From positions 186,001 through 250,000 of the forward strand of contig NZ_JAHSTT010000007.1 of assembly GCF_019145205.1 (NCBI RefSeq): a stretch of 64,000 bases of DNA. The letters run 5' to 3'. A model generated the notes under the pieces. That model worked only from the letters and a program-made list of their open reading frames with translations, did no database searches and was not told the DNA's origin. A program made the translations under genes and the position numbers. Positions 49,293-57,004 of the stretch are shown here, piece after piece; within the stretch, counting starts at the first letter, position 1, and each line of letters opens with the position of its first letter. Source of the stretch: Pseudomonas khavaziana. GTDB lineage: Bacteria > Pseudomonadota > Gammaproteobacteria > Pseudomonadales > Pseudomonadaceae.

Positions 49293-51214
49293 GCACACTC
49301 AGCACCATACTGGTGGCCAACCGTGGCGAGATTGCCTGCCGGGTCATGCGCACCGCCAAGGCCATGGGCCTGACCACCGTGGCCGTGCACAGCGCCATCG
49401 ACCGCGATGCGCGTCATAGCCGCGAGGCCGACATCCGTGTCGACCTGGGTGGCAGCAAAGCCACCGACAGCTACCTGCAAATCGACAAACTGATTGCCGC
49501 CGCCCACGCCAGCGGTGCACAGGCGATTCACCCCGGCTACGGTTTCCTCTCGGAAAACGCTGGCTTCGCCCGCGCCATCGAGGCCGCCGGCTTGATTTTC
49601 CTCGGCCCGCCCGCCTCTGCCATCGACGCCATGGGCAGCAAATCAGCGGCCAAGGCCCTGATGGAAACCGCTGGCGTACCGCTGGTGCCGGGTTACCACG
49701 GCGAGGCCCAGGACCTGGAAACCTTCCGCGCCGCCTGTGAGCGTATCGGCTACCCGGTGCTGCTCAAGGCCACGGCCGGCGGCGGCGGCAAGGGCATGAA
49801 GGTGGTCGAGGATGTCAGCCAGTTGGCCGAAGCCCTGGCCTCTGCCCAGCGTGAAGCGCTGTCATCCTTCGGCAATGGGCAGATGCTGGTGGAGAAATAT
49901 CTGCTCAAGCCGCGGCATGTCGAGATCCAGGTGTTTGCCGACCAGCATGGCCACTGCCTGTATCTCAATGAGCGCGACTGCTCGATCCAACGTCGCCACC
50001 AAAAGGTCGTCGAAGAAGCCCCGGCGCCGGGCTTGTGTCTCGAGCAGCGCAAGGCCATGGGCGAAGCAGCTGTGCGGGCAGCCCAGGCCATCGGTTATGT
50101 CGGCGCAGGCACGGTGGAATTTCTGCTGGATGCCCGTGGCGGGTTTTTCTTCATGGAGATGAACACGCGACTGCAAGTGGAACACCCGGTGACCGAGGCG
50201 ATCACCGGTCTCGACCTGGTGGCCTGGCAGATCCGGGTGGCCCAGGGCGAGGCGCTGCCGATCACTCAAGAGCAGGTGCCGTTGATCGGCCATGCCATTG
50301 AAGTGAGGCTGTATGCCGAAGACCCGGCCAATGACTTCCTGCCGGCCACCGGGCACCTGGCGCTGTACCGCGAGTCCGGCCCGGGCCCGGGCCGCCGGGT
50401 GGACAGCGGTGTCGAGCAAGGCGACGACGTATCGCCCTTCTACGACCCGATGCTCGGCAAGTTGATTGCCTGGGGCGAAGACCGTGAACAGGCGCGTTTG
50501 CGGTTACTGAGCATGCTCGATGAATTTGCGGTCGGCGGGCTCAAGACTAACCTGGGCTTTCTGCGACGCATCATCGGTCATCCCGCGTTTGCGGCGGCTG
50601 AACTGGATACCGGTTTTATCCCGCGTTATCAGGATGAGCTGTTGCCAGAGCCCGGCGCATTGAGCGATGCGTTCTGGCAGGCGGCGGGCTGGGCATTTAT
50701 GCACAGCCTGCCGACGGGCGATGGCCCGTGGGCCAATAACCAGGGCTTTCGTGCGGGGCTGCCGTCCGAGGTTTCGCTGCACCTGAGCTGCAATGGGCAG
50801 GATCGGCTGGTGACATTATCGGGGAACGCGCCACAGCTGTGCGGCGAGCAGTTGCTGATCGAGCGTCAAGGGGTGCGCCGTGCTCACCTGGCGGTCCGTA
50901 GCGCAGGCAGCCTGTACCTGCGTTGGGACGGTGAGATGCATGCCGTCAGCCTGTTTGATCCGATTGCGGCGGTAGAAGCCGGGCAATCTCCCCAGGGCGG
51001 TCTTAGCGCTCCGATGAACGGCAGCATCGTGCGCGTGTTGGTAGAGGTGGGGCAAGCCGTCGAGGCTGGCAGCCAACTGGTGGTGCTGGAAGCCATGAAG
51101 ATGGAACACAGCATCCGTGCGCCCCAGGCTGGGGTGGTCAAGGCGCTGTTCTGCCTGGAAGGTGAAATGGTGGCTGAAGGCAGCGCGCTGGTGGAGCTTG
51201 AAACGGCCGGCTAG
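49289..51214 (+). CDS. liuD: 3-methylcrotonyl-CoA carboxylase, biotin-containing (alpha) subunit
   Basis: The 641-residue protein has a biotin carboxylase domain (LVANRGEIACRVMRTAKAMG; the ATP loop KATAGGGGKGMKVV; FFMEMNTRLQVEHPVTEAITGLDLV). A C-terminal biotin-carrier domain carries EAMKMEHS, with the biotinylated Lys at residue 604. With LiuB it forms 3-methylcrotonyl-CoA carboxylase. It is the last gene of the operon. Its TAG stop overlaps head-on with the stop of the convergent regulator gene (CTAG, 51211-51214). Confidence 0.95.
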   Translation: MSTLSTILVANRGEIACRVMRTAKAMGLTTVAVHSAIDRDARHSREADIRVDLGGSKATDSYLQIDKLIAAAHASGAQAIHPGYGFLSENAGFARAIEAAGLIFLGPPASAIDAMGSKSAAKALMETAGVPLVPGYHGEAQDLETFRAACERIGYPVLLKATAGGGGKGMKVVEDVSQLAEALASAQREALSSFGNGQMLVEKYLLKPRHVEIQVFADQHGHCLYLNERDCSIQRRHQKVVEEAPAPGLCLEQRKAMGEAAVRAAQAIGYVGAGTVEFLLDARGGFFFMEMNTRLQVEHPVTEAITGLDLVAWQIRVAQGEALPITQEQVPLIGHAIEVRLYAEDPANDFLPATGHLALYRESGPGPGRRVDSGVEQGDDVSPFYDPMLGKLIAWGEDREQARLRLLSMLDEFAVGGLKTNLGFLRRIIGHPAFAAAELDTGFIPRYQDELLPEPGALSDAFWQAAGWAFMHSLPTGDGPWANNQGFRAGLPSEVSLHLSCNGQDRLVTLSGNAPQLCGEQLLIERQGVRRAHLAVRSAGSLYLRWDGEMHAVSLFDPIAAVEAGQSPQGGLSAPMNGSIVRVLVEVGQAVEAGSQLVVLEAMKMEHSIRAPQAGVVKALFCLEGEMVAEGSALVELETAG

Positions 51215-51846
51215 AACTTCGCCGTGGCTTGCACCACCACCCCCAGGATGCTGCAATCCTCGGTGAGCAGCGCCTTGGGGTAAGTGGGATTGAGCGGCAC
51301 CAGGTAACGCCGGCCGCTTTCTTCCTGCAATTGGCGAAAGGTCGCCTGGGGACTGCCAGCCCATTGGGCAACCACCAGTTTGCCGGGGTCGGGCTCGATA
51401 GCCGGGTCCACCAGGATCATCATCCCGGCACCGATGCTCAGGCCCGTGGGCGCGGTCATGGCGTCGCTCGTCACCGGTAGCCAGAACGCCTTGCCTTGAG
51501 CGTGGTAATCGGTCAATTCGTAGCGACTCGTTCCATAGGCCGCACGCTCCTCGCGCAACTCGCACGCCTGCTTCCAGTCGCTGACCGGGTAGCGAAAATA
51601 CGGGTTGTAGCGTCGTTCCAACGCCACCTCTGTTGCGGCCCGCTCGCGAATCTCGAGCGCCACTTCCAGGTCCCCCAACCCCAGCTCCGCGAGCACCCGG
51701 TTCATGTCCGCCAGGCTCGGTACACGGCGCTTGTTGAGCCAGTGGCCGACACCGCCCTGGGACATGCCCAGGCGCTCCGCCAATTCGCCTTGCGTGACCT
51801 TGCGGTCTTTCATGTTGGCTTTAACCAACGCTATCCATTTATCCAT
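51211..51846 (-). CDS. cI/LexA-like S24-family regulator, apparently catalytically dead
   Basis: The 211-residue protein has an N-terminal XRE helix-turn-helix (VTQGELAERLGMSQGGVGHWLNKRRVPSLADMNRVLAEL). Its C-terminal domain is very like the lambda cI peptidase domain. Where cI has NSMTAPTG with the nucleophile Ser149, this reads DAMTAPTG. Where cI has TFKKL with Lys192, this reads TFRQL. Both catalytic residues therefore seem replaced (Ser to Ala, Lys to Arg), so RecA-stimulated self-cleavage is unlikely. It would then be a stable dimeric repressor or a ligand-responsive one. It is divergent from a small DUF3077/DUF6124-like gene, a plausible target. Confidence 0.85.
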   Translation of the reverse strand: MDKWIALVKANMKDRKVTQGELAERLGMSQGGVGHWLNKRRVPSLADMNRVLAELGLGDLEVALEIRERAATEVALERRYNPYFRYPVSDWKQACELREERAAYGTSRYELTDYHAQGKAFWLPVTSDAMTAPTGLSIGAGMMILVDPAIEPDPGKLVVAQWAGSPQATFRQLQEESGRRYLVPLNPTYPKALLTEDCSILGVVVQATAKF

Positions 51847-51976
51847 GGCGCCTGACGATACGACGTGTATTTTTCAGGGCAATAAACAGTTTGTAGTAAT
51901 CCATAAAACGACATAAATACGATACGTACTATCATCAAGCCTAAGGATTTCGACACCCACCGGAGTACTGCCGCTT

Positions 51977-52327
51977 ATGACGAACAGCCCGTATCCATTG
52001 CCCGAAACACCTGAACACATTGAATTACACGACATGCACAACAGCGGGGCGGCCCAGCGCGCGCTGGATTATTACTTGAAAGAAGAGATGTCGGCGCCGG
52101 CCCAGGATGACGCCATGTTCGTGATCAAACCGGGCATCAGCCAAGAGGAAGCTCTGGTGCATGCCTCGGACCTGTTGCGCAGTGCAGCGGCAACCGCCTA
52201 TGAATCAGCGTGCAGCCATCAAGGCACTCAGCGCGACCTGGCGTTTTCCGTGGTGTATTTGATTGATATGGCCAAGGCGATGGTGGAGCGGTCGTTGCAA
52301 GGGCCAGTGGCCCAGGCAAGCGCATAA
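51977..52327 (+). CDS. DUF3077/DUF6124-like small protein
   Basis: The 116-residue protein of unknown function has the family layout. A short N-terminus ends in a helix ARALDYYL-like segment (AAQRALDYYLKEE), a linker follows, and then MFVIKPGISQEEALVHASDLLRSAAATAYESACSHQGTQRDLAFSVVYLIDMAKAMVERSL. It resembles the broken gene at 15089. A GGAG ribosome-binding site lies 11 bases before the ATG. It is divergent from the S24-like regulator, and the 130-base gap between them should hold both promoters. The Fur-regulated sRNA follows. Confidence 0.78.
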   Translation: MTNSPYPLPETPEHIELHDMHNSGAAQRALDYYLKEEMSAPAQDDAMFVIKPGISQEEALVHASDLLRSAAATAYESACSHQGTQRDLAFSVVYLIDMAKAMVERSLQGPVAQASA

Positions 52328-52370
52328 AAAGCGTCAAGGAAAAATATTTCTATCCCACGGATAAAAACAT

Positions 52371-52399
52371 TTGACTTGCAAATGATAATGATTATTATT
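52371..52399 (+). promoter_or_regulatory. Fur-box-overlapped sigma70 promoter of PrrF
   Basis: TTGACT (-35, 52371-52376) and TATTAT (-10, 52393-52398) are 16 bases apart. The spacer and -10 region form a Fur box, AATGATAATGATTATTATT (52381-52399). Iron-loaded Fur would block transcription of the sRNA starting near 52405. Confidence 0.88.
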
Positions 52400-52404
52400 G
52401 GACC

Positions 52405-52520
52405 CAGCTGATCGCGAGATCAGTCGATAGACCAAGAGACCTTAGGTCGGACTCTTGGAATATCTCCTCATCAGGCTAATCACGGTTTTTGACCCGGCTC
52501 TTTGGCCGGGTCTTTTTTTT
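52405..52520 (+). ncRNA. prrF: PrrF iron-responsive small RNA
   Basis: The transcript of about 116 nt opens with the hairpin CTGATC-GCGA-GATCAG. It contains the conserved PrrF core (GTCGGACTCTTGGAATATC... through CTCCTCATCAGGCTAATCACGG, about 52446-52485). It ends at a terminator (GACCCGGC-TCTTT-GCCGGGTC followed by eight T). PrrF RNAs pair with mRNAs of non-essential iron proteins (for example sodB and TCA enzymes) under iron starvation. Only one copy is present here; a second PrrF elsewhere in the genome would be usual for this group. The following gap 52521-52791 shows nothing I can support. Confidence 0.93.
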
Positions 52521-52791
52521 GCCAGTTTCCCTGGCGTGGCTTCAGGCTAATGAAGACTGTGTGTTGCTTGATGGCGCGCATGGTAGCAAAAGACTATCGC
52601 CTAAAGAAAGCCACTCGACTGCTCTAGCCCGGATCTTTGCGATTTAGCGCTTGAGAATCAATCTCATAGACCCTAAGCTGCCGCGGCGTCAGGGATGACG
52701 CCCCCTCCCCGTGCAACAATTTTGCATCCAGGTTTTGCCTGCCGCCTGTGTAATATAGCCACCACCTCACTCATATTCAGGCAACCAGACT

Positions 52792-53943
52792 ATGACCGTG
52801 GCCTTGACGTCCATCAAGATCAGCACCGATTTCGACAGCGGCAACATCCAGGTCCTGGATGCCAGCGATGCCTATCAGTTGTTGCTGGCAATCAAACCCG
52901 ATACCCGCAGCGATCACTTCCAATGGTTCCACTTCAAGGCCGAAGGCATGCACGTGGGGCATACCCACACTTTTCGCCTGAGCAACGCGGGTCGCTCGTC
53001 CTATCGACATGCCTGGAGCGGGTACAACGCCGTGGCGTCCTACGACCATATCAACTGGTTCCGGGTACCGACGCGCTTTGACGGTGAGATCCTGCATATC
53101 ACCCTCCAGACCCGGGAAAAACACGTCTGGTTCGCCTATTTCGAGCCCTACAGCCGTGAACGCCACGACTGGTTGATCGATCAAGCCCTGAAGTACGCAG
53201 GCGTCACCCTGCTCGCCACCGGCAAGAGCGCTGAAGGCCGCGATATCCAAATGCTACGACGCGGCAAAGGGGGCGAAGGTCGCCGCAAGGTATGGATCAT
53301 TGCCCAGCAGCATCCCGGCGAGCACATGGCCGAGTGGTTTATGGAAGGCGTGATCGAACGCCTGCAACAGGACGGCGACGACGAGCTGAAAAAGCTGCTG
53401 GCCGTGGCTGACCTGTACCTGGTTCCGAACATGAACCCCGATGGCGCCTTCCATGGCCACCTGCGCACCAACGCCATGGGCCAGGACCTCAACCGCGCCT
53501 GGCAAAACGCCAGCCAGGAACTCAGCCCGGAAGTCCTGTTCGTCCAGGAACAGATGGAAAAATATGGCGTGGACCTGTTCCTCGATATCCACGGCGACGA
53601 AGAGATCCCCTACGTCTTCACCGCCGGCTGCGAAGGCAACCCCGGCTACACACCGCGCATCGAAGCCCTGGAAAAACACTTCCGCCGCCATCTGAGCCAC
53701 CTGACCCGGGACTTCCAAACCACCCACGGCTACACCCGCGACCTGCCGGGCGAAGCCAACATGACCCTGGCCTGCAACGCGGTCGGTGAAAAGTATGACT
53801 GCCTGTCCCTGACCCTGGAGATGCCCTTCAAGGACAACGACGACGCACCCAACCTGCGCACCGGCTGGTCAGGCGATCGCTCGAAACAGCTGGGCAAGGA
53901 CGTCTTGAGCAGCGTCGCCGATATTGTCGGCCTCTTGCGTTAA
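52792..53943 (+). CDS. M14-family zinc carboxypeptidase (cytosolic carboxypeptidase-like)
   Basis: The 383-residue protein has the N-terminal beta-sandwich domain typical of bacterial/cytosolic carboxypeptidases (about residues 1-130). An M14 catalytic domain follows: QQHPGEHMAEWFMEG (zinc ligands His, Glu), NMNPDGAFHGHLRTNAMGQDLNRAW (substrate-binding Arg), FLDIHGDEEIPY (zinc His), and LTLEMPFKDNDD (general base Glu). CCP-type enzymes remove C-terminal amino acids such as glutamate from proteins. It has no signal peptide, so it acts in the cytoplasm. The natural substrate is unknown. Confidence 0.9.
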   Translation: MTVALTSIKISTDFDSGNIQVLDASDAYQLLLAIKPDTRSDHFQWFHFKAEGMHVGHTHTFRLSNAGRSSYRHAWSGYNAVASYDHINWFRVPTRFDGEILHITLQTREKHVWFAYFEPYSRERHDWLIDQALKYAGVTLLATGKSAEGRDIQMLRRGKGGEGRRKVWIIAQQHPGEHMAEWFMEGVIERLQQDGDDELKKLLAVADLYLVPNMNPDGAFHGHLRTNAMGQDLNRAWQNASQELSPEVLFVQEQMEKYGVDLFLDIHGDEEIPYVFTAGCEGNPGYTPRIEALEKHFRRHLSHLTRDFQTTHGYTRDLPGEANMTLACNAVGEKYDCLSLTLEMPFKDNDDAPNLRTGWSGDRSKQLGKDVLSSVADIVGLLR

Positions 53944-53948
53944 GCACA

Positions 53949-53970
53949 TGTGGCGAGCTTGCTCGCCACA
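53949..53970. terminator. REP-type palindrome between convergent genes
   Basis: TGTGGCGAGC and GCTCGCCACA form a perfect 10-base stem around TT. It lies between the converging ends of the carboxypeptidase and cytochrome genes, and probably acts as a bidirectional transcript-end hairpin. The arm belongs to the GCGAGCTTGCTCGC REP family. Confidence 0.6.
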
Positions 53971-53977
53971 AAAGCCA

Positions 53978-54517
53978 TCAGTCCTTGGTGCCGGTCATGC
54001 TTTGCAAGACACCATCGCGGCGGATCAAACCGTGGAACAACGCCGCCGCCAAGTGCACCAGTACCGTAAGGAACAACAGGTAGGCAAGATAGCCGTGGGC
54101 ATTGCGCAACAGCGCAAACAACGGCGCATTCGCCCCCACCAGCGCGGGCAGTTGCACGCTGCTGCTGAGCATTACCGGATCACCGGCGGCCGAAATCATC
54201 GCCCAGCCCAGCAGCGGCAACACCAGCATCAACGCATACAGCAGCACATGGGAAGCCTTGGCCGCCAGCACTTGCCACGCGGGCAAATCCGCTGGCAATG
54301 GCGGCTGTCGTGTGCAAAAGCGCACCACCAACCGCACGATCACCAGGGCCAGTATCGCGATCCCCAGCGGCTTGTGCAGGTGGATCAACCACTCATGGCG
54401 CTCAGACACTGACGCGGCCAACCCCGCGCCGATAAACAGCATGGCAATGATCATCAGCGCCATCAGCCAGTGCAGCAGACGTGCCAGGGGGGCAAAAAAG
54501 CGGGGCTGGGCATTCAT
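53978..54517 (-). CDS. Cytochrome b561
   Basis: The 179-residue, four-helix membrane protein has the histidines expected to bind two haems: LLHWLMALMII near the N-terminus, EWLIHLHKPLG, KASHVLLYALMLVLPLLGW and LVHLAAALFHGLI. Such proteins pass electrons from quinol. It follows the catalase-like peroxidase gene with an ATGA overlap. It could donate electrons to that periplasmic peroxidase or, as in other systems, quench superoxide. The pair lies divergent from an ECF sigma/anti-sigma operon. Confidence 0.9.
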   Translation of the reverse strand: MNAQPRFFAPLARLLHWLMALMIIAMLFIGAGLAASVSERHEWLIHLHKPLGIAILALVIVRLVVRFCTRQPPLPADLPAWQVLAAKASHVLLYALMLVLPLLGWAMISAAGDPVMLSSSVQLPALVGANAPLFALLRNAHGYLAYLLFLTVLVHLAAALFHGLIRRDGVLQSMTGTKD

Positions 54518-55596
54518 GGCTTCGACTCCTGAGGGGCGCTGTGCAAGGGGCTGACTTCACCGGCGCGGCGCAGGTACGAACTGGCATACGCGGCAGAGCG
54601 GGCGGCCAGCAACGGGTCATTGGAGGCCTCGATGCCGCTGGGCAGAATCAGCGGGTCAAAGTTGATATCGCGGCAATCACCGTCTGCCTGGGGCTGGCTG
54701 CTTTGCAGCACCAGTGTGCCGGCGTTCAGCACCCTGTGCTCGCCGGCCCAGGTCTTGCTCGCGTCATCCAGCGGGTCGCCGGGGTTGGCCAGGGTCATGT
54801 TCAATTGCCAACGCAACGGCCCGGCGGCGAGGCGTTGCACCAGATCTTTCTCGAGGAAATCGGCGCCATCCGGCGCAGTATCGCCCGGTGCGTCCTGGCT
54901 GAGCGGCACCACGCCCCACCGCACGGCCTGGCGTTTGCCATCGGCGCTCACCAGGTAAAACGCATTGATGCCGTTATAGGTTTCAGTCGCGTAACTGGCC
55001 GATGGCTTGGCGGTCTTGACCCACGCCAGGAACGGTGCCGTCTCCGGATGCGCGGCAAAAAATGCCGGCATATTGGCCGGGTTCGGCTTGCCAGTGGCCG
55101 GATCGGGCGCGCCTGCCTTGAGCAACTGGTAGAACGCCTCGGGGGTGCCCACCGGGAATACCGGCATGCTGTTCATGCCGGTGCGCCACTGCTGGCCGTT
55201 GGCCTGGCTGAATTGCACGGCAAAACTGCGGATCGGCACACTGCTGTCCGGCGCATAAGGGTTGCCGCTGGGCAAGGCAAACCGGCCGATGACCGGGGTC
55301 TTGGCCGCGCTGAACACTTGGGCACTGGAGTACGCACGCGCCTCGGCACTGCTCTGGAAGTAACCGGCCACGCACACACCCTTGGCGTGGTTACGGCGAA
55401 AGCCTGGGTGCACGCCGTTATTGGTTTCCAGAGCATTGACCAAGGTTTTTGGCCGTAGGCGTTGTGGGTCAAGGGTGCCGTTGACGTAGGCAAATGCCCC
55501 AGCGACAACGGCAACCACGGCGCCGATACCCGCCAGACGTAGGATCAGGCTCGTAGTGCTCAATGGAGGACGGGGGGGTGATGAGTGATCTACCAT
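54514..55596 (-). CDS. Catalase-family peroxidase (SrpA-like), membrane-anchored or exported
   Basis: The 360-residue protein is shorter than a standard catalase and matches the minimal catalase-related peroxidases. An N-terminal hydrophobic segment (LILRLAGIGAVVAVVAGAFAYVNG) should direct it to the periplasm. The haem-pocket segment reads NNGVHPGFRRNHAKGVCVAGYFQSS, followed by SVPIRSFAVQFSQANGQQWRTGMNSMPVF. The ATG has a GGAG site 8 bases upstream. An ECF-type promoter (GGAAT-N16-CGTC) lies about 50-80 bases upstream on this strand, so the sigma factor encoded divergently probably controls it. It presumably detoxifies peroxides, coupled to cytochrome b561. Confidence 0.88.
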   Translation of the reverse strand: MVDHSSPPRPPLSTTSLILRLAGIGAVVAVVAGAFAYVNGTLDPQRLRPKTLVNALETNNGVHPGFRRNHAKGVCVAGYFQSSAEARAYSSAQVFSAAKTPVIGRFALPSGNPYAPDSSVPIRSFAVQFSQANGQQWRTGMNSMPVFPVGTPEAFYQLLKAGAPDPATGKPNPANMPAFFAAHPETAPFLAWVKTAKPSASYATETYNGINAFYLVSADGKRQAVRWGVVPLSQDAPGDTAPDGADFLEKDLVQRLAAGPLRWQLNMTLANPGDPLDDASKTWAGEHRVLNAGTLVLQSSQPQADGDCRDINFDPLILPSGIEASNDPLLAARSAAYASSYLRRAGEVSPLHSAPQESKP

Positions 55597-55650
55597 GCAG
55601 GAACTCCAGGGCCAGTGGCCTTAGGGTGAAACATAAGGTCGGAGCATTAA

Positions 55651-55675
55651 GACGAACGCCGATTTGCTCTATTCC
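55651..55675 (-). promoter_or_regulatory. ECF-type promoter for the catalase-cytochrome b561 genes
   Basis: On the minus strand, GGAAT (55675-55671) and CGTC (55654-55651) are 16 bases apart. This is the same element and spacing as the promoter in front of the divergent sigma-factor gene. Confidence 0.75.
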
Positions 55676-55703
55676 CTGACCTTCGAATTATTTTGCGGGC
55701 CGT

Positions 55704-55728
55704 GGAATAACCTTTAACGCCGGACGTC
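55704..55728 (+). promoter_or_regulatory. ECF-type promoter for the sigma/anti-sigma genes (autoregulation)
   Basis: GGAAT (55704-55708) and CGTC (55725-55728) are 16 bases apart, followed by TT as in the opposite promoter. Transcription should begin near 55735. That favours the ATG at 55764 over the GTG at 55746 as the sigma-factor start. Confidence 0.75.
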
Positions 55729-55763
55729 TTTCTAGTCCCAGCGTAGTGACCAGCCAGACACCC

Positions 55764-56270
55764 ATGCATGAACTCGACGAACAGTTACGTGAACTCATCC
55801 CCAGGTTGCGGCGTTTTGCCGTGTCGCTGACGCGCAACAGCAGCAGCGCCGACGACCTGGTGCAGGCCACTCTGGAACGGGCGATCATCGCCTGGGCCGA
55901 TAAACGTCTGGAAGGTGACCTGCGCGCCTGGCTGTTCTCGATCCTCTACCGGCAGTTCCTCGACGCCCACCGCCGCAGCCGACGCTATGCGCGCATGCTC
56001 GAGTTCTTCACCGGCCGCGATGACGCGCAGCCTTCGGTGGAGCGCACGGTGATGGCCCAATCCACCCTGCAAGCCTTCGATCAACTCACCGCCGAACAGC
56101 GTGCCCTGCTGCTGTGGGTGTCTGTCGAGGGCTTGAGCTACAAGGCCGTGGCCGAGATTCTCGACGTGCCCATCGGCACGGTGATGTCACGCCTGTCCCG
56201 CGCACGCCAAGCGTTGCGTCAACTCAGCGATGGCGAAATTGCCGGCCCTGCCCTGCGGAGACTCAAATGA
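55764..56270 (+). CDS. ECF RNA polymerase sigma factor
   Basis: The 168-residue protein has region 2 (RLRRFAVSLTRNSSSADDLVQATLERAIIAW...LFSILYRQFLDAHRR) and region 4 (FDQLTAEQRALLLWVSVEGLSYKAVAEILDVPIGTVMSRLSRARQALRQL). It has no regions 1 or 3, as in extracytoplasmic-function sigma factors. The start at 55764 is chosen from the likely transcription start; a GTG 18 bases earlier would leave almost no leader. The ATGA overlap with the next gene couples it to its anti-sigma factor. The targets very likely include itself and the divergent peroxidase operon. Confidence 0.9.
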   Translation: MHELDEQLRELIPRLRRFAVSLTRNSSSADDLVQATLERAIIAWADKRLEGDLRAWLFSILYRQFLDAHRRSRRYARMLEFFTGRDDAQPSVERTVMAQSTLQAFDQLTAEQRALLLWVSVEGLSYKAVAEILDVPIGTVMSRLSRARQALRQLSDGEIAGPALRRLK

Positions 56271-57004
56271 TCAGCCTGCCCCCCAGCGAACGCGACTTGC
56301 ATGCCTACGTCGATCACCAATTACTGGAGAGTGACCGCCGAGTGCTTGAAACCTGGCTGGCCAGCCACCCCGAAGTGGCCGCCCAGGTCCAGGCCTGGCA
56401 ACAGGATGCGCAATTATTGCGCGCGTCTTTAAGCGGCGCCCTGCAACAGCCGAACAACCCGGCACTGGACCCGGCGCTGATTCGCCAGCGTATCAAGCGT
56501 CAGACCCGCCGCCACTTCGCCACCGCGGCGCTGCTGCTGATTGCCGTGAGCCTCGGCGGAATAGGCGGCTGGCAGGCCAGAGAAGCCACCCAGCCGCCGC
56601 TATTGCCGATGACCGATGCCATGCAGGCCTACCGCCTGTTTGCCCAGGACGGCATCATGCCCGCCGACTTCAGTGCCGAGGGTAGCGGCACTATGCAGGC
56701 CTGGCTCGACCGCTATTTCAATCAAGCCCACCGCCTGCCCGACCTGAGCCAGGCGGGGTTCAAGCCGGTCAGCGGGCGCCTGCTCACCACCGACCAGGGC
56801 GCGGCAGCCATGGTGCTATACCAAGACCCGCAAGGCCGGCGCATCAGCTTCTATATACGACCGCCAGGCCCGAACAACGGTTTCCTGCCCCGCGGCAGCC
56901 GCAGCGCCAATGGCTTGCAGGCCGAATACTGGTCAGGCGGCGGCTATAACTACGCAATGGTCAGCCCGGTAGACCAGCCCACCACACCGTTGATGAAGTT
57001 CTAG
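56267..57004 (+). CDS. Membrane-anchored anti-sigma factor
   Basis: The 245-residue protein has an N-terminal cytoplasmic anti-sigma segment (PSERDLHAYVDHQLLESDRRVLETWLASHPEVAAQVQAW), though it lacks an obvious HxxxCxxC zinc motif. One membrane helix follows (ATAALLLIAVSLGGIGGW, about residues 88-105), then a periplasmic domain. It would hold the ECF sigma factor at the membrane until a periplasmic signal, probably oxidative, releases it. Its TAG stop shares the four bases CTAG (57001-57004) with the stop of the convergent pilus gene. Confidence 0.88.
   Translation: MISLPPSERDLHAYVDHQLLESDRRVLETWLASHPEVAAQVQAWQQDAQLLRASLSGALQQPNNPALDPALIRQRIKRQTRRHFATAALLLIAVSLGGIGGWQAREATQPPLLPMTDAMQAYRLFAQDGIMPADFSAEGSGTMQAWLDRYFNQAHRLPDLSQAGFKPVSGRLLTTDQGAAAMVLYQDPQGRRISFYIRPPGPNNGFLPRGSRSANGLQAEYWSGGGYNYAMVSPVDQPTTPLMKF

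Noticed and set aside
52645..52672. A palindrome around TTGAGAATCAATCTCAT upstream of the M14 carboxypeptidase gene, considered as a second Fur box
   Set aside because: It matches the GATAAT hexamer array poorly, no promoter elements sit at the right distance, and the gene has no iron link.
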